DNA of 22,703 nucleotides, taken from Candidatus Sigynarchaeota archaeon. Lineage in GTDB: Archaea; Asgardarchaeota; Lokiarchaeia; Sigynarchaeales; Sigynarchaeaceae. The position numbers and the translations under genes are program-made. Under the pieces are notes generated by a model. The model was not told the DNA's origin and made no database searches. It saw only the letters and a program-made list of their open reading frames with translations. The stretch is from assembly GCA_030587525.1 (NCBI GenBank), contig JAUQYW010000507.1, forward strand, positions 1 through 22,703, written 5' to 3'. Of the stretch, positions 17,223-22,703 are shown one piece after another (position 1 is the stretch's first letter; each line of letters begins with the position of its first letter).

Positions 17223-17903
17223 TTACCGGCCGAGCTTCGACTCGTGATAGTGGCGGGTTTCGAGTAGCACGTTGGTCGTGTTCACGCCATACCGGAAATC
17301 GTTCGCATGCACGGAGAAGAGCCGGTGCACGTCGTAATGCTTGCCTTGCAAGAAATTCAAGATGCGGTCGACCGACGCGATCGATACCTCGGGAGGCACG
17401 TGGTTCCAATTCGGGTCGCCGGTCCCGAGCCACCAGTCGCCGGTGATCATGGTGCCACGATAAACGATCATGACGTCGGAGACGCAATGCTTCGGCGCGT
17501 GAATGAGGTAGAGCGGTTCCCCCCCGATGCTGGTCTCGTAAATCTCTTCCCGAAAGATGGTATCGAAATACAGCGTGTAGTTCTTGGCCGCATCCAGGAA
17601 GGATTTGTGGCATATCCACGGGAACGTTGGATAGTCCGCGAGCATGTCCCAGTACCGGTCAACGCCTTGCGTGTGGTCCCAATGGTGATGCGTCTCGGTC
17701 AACCCGACTGGCGTCAAGTCGTGATCCTTTAAATAATTGCCCACGAGATCCGCGGGAACCGTATCGCCGTCATCAGCCTTTGGTGGTGTCTCAACTACGA
17801 AACAAGATTTTCCGTTCACCAGCATCCATGAACCACAGATCTGATCTTCTGCCATGGCCAGGATGATGCCAGGCGCCACTTCACGGACGGGGGGAAGTTC
17901 CAT
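17223..17903 (-). CDS. Metallo-beta-lactamase fold hydrolase
   Basis: This 226-aa protein carries the metal-binding HxHxDH motif as H72-H-H74-W-D76-H77, a later His at H139 (HAPKHCVSD), and the bridging Asp in ITGD (D156). These define the MBL fold with a dinuclear metal site. The spacing is like that of the glyoxalase II and general hydrolase branches; no extra RNA-processing domain is present, so RNase J or CPSF activity is unlikely. The substrate is unknown. The ATG at 17903 has GGTGAT 7 bases upstream, one of the best ribosome sites in the window. It is divergent from the unknown two-gene operon at 17967. Confidence 0.87.
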   Translation of the reverse strand: MELPPVREVAPGIILAMAEDQICGSWMLVNGKSCFVVETPPKADDGDTVPADLVGNYLKDHDLTPVGLTETHHHWDHTQGVDRYWDMLADYPTFPWICHKSFLDAAKNYTLYFDTIFREEIYETSIGGEPLYLIHAPKHCVSDVMIVYRGTMITGDWWLGTGDPNWNHVPPEVSIASVDRILNFLQGKHYDVHRLFSVHANDFRYGVNTTNVLLETRHYHESKLGR

Positions 17904-17929
17904 TCAGTCGATCACCGGATTTGGCTTCG

Positions 17930-17943
17930 ATTAATTTATTAAT
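17930..17943. promoter_or_regulatory. Shared near-palindromic AT box for divergent genes
   Basis: ATTAATTTATTAAT is two ATTAAT palindromes around TT, so it reads as a TATA box on both strands. It lies about 30 bases from the ATG at 17967 (plus) and about 33 bases from the ATG at 17903 (minus). In the 63-base gap it is the only clear core promoter, so both transcripts probably use it and have very short leaders. Confidence 0.55.
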
Positions 17944-17966
17944 TGTTTTGAGCCATTAATAGTGAT

Positions 17967-18803
17967 ATGAGCGATTCACCGAGTGATGACCGTGTAAACT
18001 TTGTCCGTGCTGCCGGCGAGGTAATGAAAGCAATAGCGATCGCCTATCAGCGCAACGAAAAAATCGAGCCCGACGTGTACGTCGCTGCCGCGAAGGAAGC
18101 ATTCGACGAGTTCTTCAATTCTATGAAAGGTGCGGTGGACATTCAAGAAAAGGATGTCGAGAACGGCGTTCTGGCCGAGATCGATAGGGAAGATCGCTTT
18201 TACAAGGAAATTTCGGAATTTTCGCGGAAGTTCAAGCAGCAAGGGCTCTTGTTCCGTATCGAATCAATCACGTCTGGATCCACACCGGGTATGTACCGCG
18301 ACACGTGCTGGAACACGGGCATCGCCCCGCAATGCGACATCCGCATCGGCCCGATGAGAAATTACATTGTGGCATTTCCGACTGGTCCGGCGATGGCTGG
18401 TACACTTTACAGCCTTGAACAAGATCAGCTTCCCGCCGCGGTCATGTATGCATCGCCGAGCGTCGTTTTTCTCTTGCCATATGGCGAGGACCTCGATGCG
18501 GCGACGTGGACCATCTTTAAAAAGATCTTTGGCGATGTCAAGACCTTTCAAATCTCGGTGTCCGGCGTTTTGAATGCCAGGGTCGGCAGCGGTTTCCTAT
18601 CGATCGACTCCGAGCAAACCTTTTCCGGAAAAGAGTTGGATACCATGTTCAAGGAGTATAACGTGCACATCGTCGTCACGGTCAATCCTCGCGAGAACCG
18701 TTCCACGCTGCACGTCAAGACGGAACACGATCTATCCACGGGCCCTATGAAATTGCACTATTGGGCTTTCAACGTGGTGTATAATCGAGCAAAAGGCTGG
18801 TAA
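17967..18803 (+). CDS. Conserved-looking protein of unknown function, first gene of a two-gene operon
   Basis: I do not recognise this 278-aa protein. It is soluble, with no signal peptide or membrane helix. The N-terminal ~100 residues are charged and probably helical; the rest (from about residue 105) looks like alternating beta strands with hydrophobic cores (YIVAFPTGPAMAG, AAVMYASPSVVFLLPYG). Only two Cys are visible near the middle (CWNTGIAPQC), close enough for a disulfide or a metal site. The ATG sits at leaderless distance from the shared AT box. The next gene starts 1 base after its stop codon, implying translational coupling. Confidence 0.8.
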   Translation: MSDSPSDDRVNFVRAAGEVMKAIAIAYQRNEKIEPDVYVAAAKEAFDEFFNSMKGAVDIQEKDVENGVLAEIDREDRFYKEISEFSRKFKQQGLLFRIESITSGSTPGMYRDTCWNTGIAPQCDIRIGPMRNYIVAFPTGPAMAGTLYSLEQDQLPAAVMYASPSVVFLLPYGEDLDAATWTIFKKIFGDVKTFQISVSGVLNARVGSGFLSIDSEQTFSGKELDTMFKEYNVHIVVTVNPRENRSTLHVKTEHDLSTGPMKLHYWAFNVVYNRAKGW

Positions 18804-18804
18804 C

Positions 18805-19113
18805 GTGGTCGACGAGGCCAAGGCTAAGGAAGCGATCTTGCACGAATTGAAGGTGGGGCGCAAGGTCGATATCGGGGAGCAAGCTGGCGGAAGCGACCAC
18901 CTGGCATACATCAGCATAATGCGATTCGACTTGGAGCCGGCCATGCAAGTCTTGATCGGGAAAGCCAAGGCGTGGAAGATTTCCTTTACCATTGAGACAT
19001 ACACCGAAACCGAGTTCTTGCACGATCCCTCCGAAGACGTGTATTACACGCATAAATATAACGGGATCATCGTGCTCGATGCCGATTACAATGTCCTTGA
19101 CTTCAAAACATGA
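18805..19113 (+). CDS. Small protein of unknown function coupled to the preceding gene
   Basis: This 102-aa protein starts with GTG two bases after the previous stop codon; an upstream GGCTGG may help ribosome reinitiation. The layout is a helix (about 1-15) followed by several probable beta strands with aromatic residues (WKISFTIETYTETEF, YNGIIVLDADYNVLDF). The shape recalls small cystatin/NTF2-like alpha+beta folds, but this is a guess. No Cys, membrane helix or catalytic motif is seen. The tight operon arrangement suggests it acts with the 278-aa protein. Confidence 0.72.
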   Translation: MVDEAKAKEAILHELKVGRKVDIGEQAGGSDHLAYISIMRFDLEPAMQVLIGKAKAWKISFTIETYTETEFLHDPSEDVYYTHKYNGIIVLDADYNVLDFKT

Positions 19114-19189
19114 GAAAAACCGCGAACGAGGAGAGAGCCTCCTATCCGTCCAGTGTGAACGAATTCCAGAGAAATCCGATTTGGAAAGG

Positions 19190-19231
19190 TTTTATTAACC
19201 ATTTTAAATACTAATACTTGATAACAAGGAG
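19190..19231 (+). promoter_or_regulatory. Promoter and ribosome site of the micropeptide gene
   Basis: GGAAAGG followed by TTTTATTAA (19190-19198) looks like a BRE plus TATA box, with a second AT box TTTTAAATA at 19202-19210. AAGGAG at 19226-19231 lies 9 bases before the ATG at 19241. The combination points to a dedicated transcript. Confidence 0.55.
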
Positions 19232-19240
19232 TCTTACAAC

Positions 19241-19309
19241 ATGCGAATGCTTGGCGCGGTACTTCGGCTCGTTTTAGGTATTATCGGCATTCTCGTAGTA
19301 GTACTCTAA
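19241..19309 (+). CDS. 22-residue hydrophobic micropeptide
   Basis: The frame encodes M-R-M-L-G-A-V-L-R-L-V followed by L-G-I-I-G-I-L-V-V-V-L and a TAA stop. It has two Arg near the start, then an almost wholly Leu/Ile/Val/Gly segment long enough to sit in a membrane. Support comes from the good Shine-Dalgarno AAGGAG, an AT-rich promoter, and a hairpin overlapping the 3' end. It resembles single-helix membrane micropeptides in size, but I recognise no family. It could instead be a chance frame on a short non-coding RNA. It converges on the large TnpB/Cas12-like gene. Confidence 0.5.
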   Translation: MRMLGAVLRLVLGIIGILVVVL

Positions 19310-19319
19310 CTATACTACT
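19297..19319. terminator. Hairpin at the 3' end of the micropeptide gene
   Basis: AGTAGTA (19297-19303) pairs with TACTACT (19313-19319) across a 9-base loop. It overlaps the last codons of the micropeptide and lies about 90 bases past the stop of the opposing gene, so it could end transcripts from both sides. No T-run follows. Confidence 0.35.
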
Positions 19320-19351
19320 GGACAATCCAAGACATTAGTCCGCATCCAGCC

Positions 19352-19378
19352 GGTCGGATCGTTAGAGAAAATCCGCCC
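19352..19378. ncRNA. Hairpin just downstream of the TnpB/Cas12-like gene (possible guide-RNA scaffold element)
   Basis: GGTCGGAT (19352-19359) pairs with ATCCGCCC (19371-19378) as five pairs, one mismatch and two pairs, with an 11-base loop. On the minus strand it lies 32-58 bases after the stop codon at 19410. TnpB omega-RNAs come from this position, which is the only reason to suggest a scaffold. No repeat or array is seen, and structure alone is weak evidence. Confidence 0.2.
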
Positions 19379-19409
19379 GCGAAATTTGGTTTTATCTTGA
19401 TGATGCGTA

Positions 19410-22097
19410 TCAAGCTATTGATTTCCCCCTTTTTTCGACATCTCGCTGTAAGAACAATGCTGCCGACCGCGCCGAGACAAGGTGGCGAGTTACCTTGACT
19501 CCACATTTGTTGCACCAGAATTCCTGGTAGGGTGCCGCGGGATCGCGGCTTTGTCTCGGAATGCCAGTCTTGGCAAAGCACGCATCGCATACCTGGCTGG
19601 TGTATGGTGATGTGATGTGGAGCATTTGGAACGACGACAAGAATCCTGCATCTTGCAAGTCCATGAATAAGCCGGAGCACTCGTCCTTCAAGTCCTTCCG
19701 CTTCGGCATCAGCGCTACTGCCTTGGCAAGTCTTCCCCGGGTACCCCGGGTCATTACCTCGACCCCGTCCCAGCCGACGTGCTTGGCACCCGTGCGGTAG
19801 GCCATGTACGCGTACAGCAACACCACGGCCTTGTCGGCCTGGGCTTTCAAGTTTTTAATGCACTTGCCGAGCAACTCGTGCTGCACCTTCCGGCGGCGCT
19901 GCTTGCCCGGGCTTCCCTTGCCGCGATCGATCGCCCCTTGCACGAGCGCCATCTCTTTGAAACAATTGTCAATTCGATCCTTGATATCGCTAAATTCTTT
20001 CATCATACCCAGAAGCACGAGGTCGATGCGGTTTGTCTCCGTGCCAACAGCGATGACATTCTTGCCAAGTTCATTAAGGTCATTGCAGAGGTAGAAACCC
20101 TTTGGAATGTCCTTAGTCCCGTGGACGGCATCCATCGTGGCGATGAATTTCGTGCTGCGCTTGAACGGCCTTCGATCGGGTGCCGACAGTACAATATCAA
20201 CTTCGATTTTTCGGCTCCCTGGGCTCGGAGGATGGATACGCAGCAACTGCACGGCAGCACCTCGCTGCAATCGCTCTATGACAGCTTTCGTCGGTACCAC
20301 CTGATACCAGAATGACATTCTTCTGCGTTGGTCCAGGATCCCCCGCTGAGGGTCGTACTGGTCGGGCGTATAGATGGGAATGCCAAGCCAGACTGGCTTG
20401 CCATCTCGCATGAGGGTGGTCATGCCCTCGTTCGTGAGGAACGCTTCTTTTTCCTTTCCGTCCACGATATTGCACGCAGTCGGGCTCGATTTCCGGGGAA
20501 CGACATACTTGTTCATGTGCAATTCTATTGGTATCGTGTCTCTTTTTCTCATGCTTGACATGTAGGGGCGGGTAGCGCAGTTATCGGGTATCAGCGCATC
20601 CAAGAGTCGTGCAGTCGCGTCCGGGTGGACTGTTGCGAATGCGGATGCCACTATACCCCTTAGAGCATTTCGGAACTCCGCCATCCCGCTTTCCCTCATG
20701 GCCTCCAAGGAGGAAAGTAATGTGGATATAGATGAAGTATATCGATTACCGGGGATATATCTTGACAAGAACGGCGCCATCTCCGTCATTTGCTGTTCCA
20801 GGAACTCGACCTTGTGGAGAAACGTCGTGCTCGCGATTGCGCCATTGGAACCCGGCTCCTGGCTTGCAATGGTTCGCTGCACGTCCAATGCCAGTTCCTT
20901 GGCAGCCGTGACGAACGTGCTTGCATCGATGCGGGTCACGTGGGCATCAATGCGAGCTTGCAGGTCCACGGGCCACCTCGTGAATGCCAAGTTAATCGAA
21001 TGCAGGGCACCGTGTAAACATGACTTGAGCAGGGGCCGAAAATTCAATCTTTCGCCGAGCAAGTGCAACACGTGCTTTTTTTGCAAGATGCCGATGACCT
21101 CCCGTTCCTCCTTCGTCTTCGTGAATGATCGAGCGTGGACGGCAAGTGCCTCGAATAATCCTGCTAAGGGTTCCACCTGGCACGGGACTGGCAAAAATTC
21201 GTCGACCTTGCGGCGCCATCCCACCAGCGTGTTGCGAACCCACGAGGCATCCACGTTCCATTTCCACGCCAGTTGGACCTGCAAGTATCGTGGCACCCAG
21301 TATGAATACACCAACACGGGTAATGTCGACGATACATCGGGTTCATCCCCGACCAGGCCGCACGGCGCAGCGAACTTGTCATGGACATCTTGTATCTTTT
21401 TACGGATATCAACCCAGTTGCCGAGCCTCGCCCATCCTTGCTTGTAGACGAGCTGCTCGAGATTGCTGGCGCTGGACTTGCCGAGAAAATGCTCGATGGC
21501 TTTTGCGGGGTATGCTCGCAAGCTTCCTTCCGTGATCGTGCATCCTTTTTCCAGGACTGCCTTGGCGGCCCCTTTAATCACCGCGTCCTTGTCAGGTGGT
21601 AGCTTGGTAATGGCATCCTTCACGATCAAATTGGCAGTCTTGCAAAGGTATTCGATGCTCGTCGCTGCCAGGTAGTTGTAATCGGCCGGGCTAATCTCGG
21701 ACGGCAAGGGGCGTTCGGGATCCGCGATCCTCGGCAAATTATCCTTCGTGAGGGTGCCGGATCGCAGCGTTGCATCCTTTCGCTTAAGCCATTCGAACTT
21801 CTTGCCATTTTCCGCGAGCACGTGCTCGAGCTCGGCTCGCTTTTTTCCATTTAAACGAACAAACACTTGCTGGTATACTTCGAGCTTGGTATCATCCGTG
21901 TGGGAGAATTTCTTGCTCACCCGACAAAAATCGTCGAAATTTCCACCTATGAACTTAAGTAATCGCTGGCATGTTTCGTGCTCGATAGCAGCGTTCCTGA
22001 TCGGCTCCAGGAGCGATTCAGGCTGCCGCAAGCTCGTCTTGTACGTGCGATAGTATTCCCCATCTCGATCCGGTGAACAGAATGACTTTCCTTTCAC
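19410..22097 (-). CDS. TnpB/Cas12-like RuvC protein with altered RuvC-III (895 aa)
   Basis: The C-terminal third matches the TnpB/Cas12 plan. RuvC-I is CNDLNELGKN (D673). An Arg/Lys-rich helix (GKQRRRK, about 730) follows. RuvC-II is VGWDGVEV (E780). A zinc finger has C837xxC840 and C862xxC865. The RuvC-III segment aligns without gaps to the ADLVGAIN motif of IS605-type TnpB as RHLVSARS, so the catalytic Asp is H872. The codon is CAC, one base from GAC. A beta-rich wedge-like region precedes RuvC (about 565-660), and about 550 helical residues form the N-terminal part. At 895 aa it is twice the size of TnpB (about 400) and in the range of Cas12 proteins. The start is GTG 22097; no ATG lies upstream before an in-frame stop. 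Expected role: RNA-guided DNA binding, with cleavage doubtful. No tnpA, cas1/cas2 or CRISPR array is in the window. A PD-(D/E)XK gene lies 149 bases upstream. Confidence 0.82.
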   Translation of the reverse strand: MKGKSFCSPDRDGEYYRTYKTSLRQPESLLEPIRNAAIEHETCQRLLKFIGGNFDDFCRVSKKFSHTDDTKLEVYQQVFVRLNGKKRAELEHVLAENGKKFEWLKRKDATLRSGTLTKDNLPRIADPERPLPSEISPADYNYLAATSIEYLCKTANLIVKDAITKLPPDKDAVIKGAAKAVLEKGCTITEGSLRAYPAKAIEHFLGKSSASNLEQLVYKQGWARLGNWVDIRKKIQDVHDKFAAPCGLVGDEPDVSSTLPVLVYSYWVPRYLQVQLAWKWNVDASWVRNTLVGWRRKVDEFLPVPCQVEPLAGLFEALAVHARSFTKTKEEREVIGILQKKHVLHLLGERLNFRPLLKSCLHGALHSINLAFTRWPVDLQARIDAHVTRIDASTFVTAAKELALDVQRTIASQEPGSNGAIASTTFLHKVEFLEQQMTEMAPFLSRYIPGNRYTSSISTLLSSLEAMRESGMAEFRNALRGIVASAFATVHPDATARLLDALIPDNCATRPYMSSMRKRDTIPIELHMNKYVVPRKSSPTACNIVDGKEKEAFLTNEGMTTLMRDGKPVWLGIPIYTPDQYDPQRGILDQRRRMSFWYQVVPTKAVIERLQRGAAVQLLRIHPPSPGSRKIEVDIVLSAPDRRPFKRSTKFIATMDAVHGTKDIPKGFYLCNDLNELGKNVIAVGTETNRIDLVLLGMMKEFSDIKDRIDNCFKEMALVQGAIDRGKGSPGKQRRRKVQHELLGKCIKNLKAQADKAVVLLYAYMAYRTGAKHVGWDGVEVMTRGTRGRLAKAVALMPKRKDLKDECSGLFMDLQDAGFLSSFQMLHITSPYTSQVCDACFAKTGIPRQSRDPAAPYQEFWCNKCGVKVTRHLVSARSAALFLQRDVEKRGKSIA

Positions 22098-22188
22098 GAT
22101 AGTAGCTCGATTTTGGATGTTGATTTCAATTCATACCATTCCCTGGCAATCCAGCCTATTATGCTATTGATGAGGGCACCGAGGAAAG

Positions 22189-22226
22189 TATAAATCCTGA
22201 CTTCACATCGTATAGAAGTTAATAAA
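22189..22226 (-). promoter_or_regulatory. Promoter candidates of the TnpB/Cas12-like gene
   Basis: On the minus strand GTTTATTAAC (22226-22217) and TTTATA (22194-22189) are TATA-like. Either gives a 5' leader of roughly 65-95 bases before the GTG at 22097, long for this window. The leader has no strong Shine-Dalgarno and no repeat. Confidence 0.4.
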
Positions 22227-22230
22227 CAAC

Positions 22231-22240
22231 AAAAAAAAAA
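22231..22240 (-). terminator. T10 terminator after the nuclease-like gene
   Basis: Ten consecutive T on the minus strand begin 6 bases after the stop codon of the gene at 22247. This should stop its transcript, so the downstream RuvC gene is probably expressed from its own promoter. Confidence 0.6.
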
Positions 22241-22246
22241 TCGAAA

Positions 22247-22699
22247 TCAATAAAAGTCGAAATCCTCGTCCTCGAACTCATCATCATCTTGGAAATCAAG
22301 ATATTCAAGTATCCCGTGAACCCGCCCGGTAGCTTTTTCGGAAGCCGTGAAATAAGCAGTGAACTGGCTTGCCATTCGTTCGATATATTCCTTTTTTGCG
22401 GCTCGCACGTGAATAACTTGTGCTCTATCATCATGAAACCCGGCAAGGACGATCGACTTCACGCGGCATACCAGCGCGAAGATCCGGGCTTGCAATCGTG
22501 CATACTCGTCGATGGGACATGTTTTGAATTCGAAATACCGTCCAGCCCATTGAAGATCCGGCTTTGCAGCGATGTAATGATCTCGGGTGACTTGATAAAA
22601 CTGCGTTTTAGGCGTGAGACCGAGAATTCTCGCTTGAAGAAAAACTCGTGAAATATTCTCCGCTTTCTCCCGCTCGTTTGCAGCGAAATTATCCCGCAC
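22247..22699 (-). CDS. PD-(D/E)XK nuclease-like protein (5' end may lie outside window)
   Basis: The visible 150 residues hold the core of the PD-(D/E)XK fold: KPD (P47-D48), then E57-F-K59 after a short strand (YFEFKT), and a helix with Y66xxxQ70, typical of Holliday-resolvase, restriction-type and Cas4-like nucleases. N-terminal Glu residues (E9, E11, E14) could supply the remaining metal ligand. Cas4's four-Cys iron-sulfur cluster is absent, with only two scattered Cys. The C-terminus is strongly acidic (DDDEFEDEDFDFY). The first visible start is GTG at 22699, but the frame stays open to the window edge, so the true start may be further out. It lies on the same strand just upstream of the TnpB/Cas12-like gene, separated by a T10 terminator, so linkage is physical and not clearly one operon. 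Confidence 0.68.
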   Translation of the reverse strand: MRDNFAANEREKAENISRVFLQARILGLTPKTQFYQVTRDHYIAAKPDLQWAGRYFEFKTCPIDEYARLQARIFALVCRVKSIVLAGFHDDRAQVIHVRAAKKEYIERMASQFTAYFTASEKATGRVHGILEYLDFQDDDEFEDEDFDFY

Positions 22700-22703
22700 G
22701 TGA

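Noticed and set aside
20698..21447. Plus-strand frame of 249 codons inside the TnpB/Cas12-like gene
   Set aside because: It has no recognisable features and no start signals, and the minus-strand protein is continuous and has motifs.
22231..22240. A10 run as a possible poly-A tail of a retroelement
   Set aside because: It lies 6 bases after a stop codon and reads as T10 on the gene's strand, which is adequately explained as a terminator; no target-site duplication or reverse transcriptase is seen.
22247..22699. Cas4 as identity of the PD-(D/E)XK protein
   Set aside because: The iron-sulfur cysteines of Cas4 are missing and no adaptation genes are visible; a general PD-(D/E)XK label is safer.

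Overview
The window reads as archaeal DNA. Most genes have TATA-like boxes 25-35 bases before the start, some leave little or no 5' leader, GTG starts occur, Shine-Dalgarno matches are short (AGGT, GGTG, GGTGAT), and transcription appears to stop at T-runs. Giant thrombospondin-3 surface proteins, a long uroporphyrinogen-decarboxylase-like methyltransferase homologue, a GPH-type sugar transporter and a small Pro/Gln-rich zinc-ribbon membrane protein would suit an Asgard-type archaeon. That assignment is inference, because no ribosomal or other marker gene is present.

Left part (1-11835, minus strand): two paralogous giant surface-protein genes lie head to tail. The leftmost is cut by the window edge. 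The second is complete (2,697 aa): an N-terminal hydrophobic anchor, a large conserved ectodomain, FN3-like, CARDB-like and PKD domains, about 38 calcium-binding thrombospondin-3 type repeats of about 23 residues, a transmembrane helix and a ~205-residue helical tail. The copies are almost gap-free over ~1,140 codons and share near-identical DNA patches and a conserved box upstream of the promoter.

Middle (12060-17903): an AT-rich polytopic membrane protein, possibly a GT-C glycosyltransferase; a zinc-ribbon membrane protein; a divergent pair (URO-D-family protein and GPH/MelB-type transporter) separated by a perfect palindrome; and a metallo-beta-lactamase-fold hydrolase. The hydrolase shares a near-palindromic AT-rich divergent promoter with a two-gene operon of unknown function (17967-19113).

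Right part (19190-22703): a 22-residue hydrophobic micropeptide gene faces a large (895 aa) TnpB/Cas12-like protein. The latter keeps the RuvC-I Asp, RuvC-II Glu and a four-Cys zinc finger, but has His in place of the RuvC-III Asp. Just upstream on the same strand is a small PD-(D/E)XK nuclease-like gene that reaches the window edge. No CRISPR array is visible. This pair is the best candidate for an undescribed system: an RNA-guided protein with an impaired RuvC centre and a possible separate nuclease.
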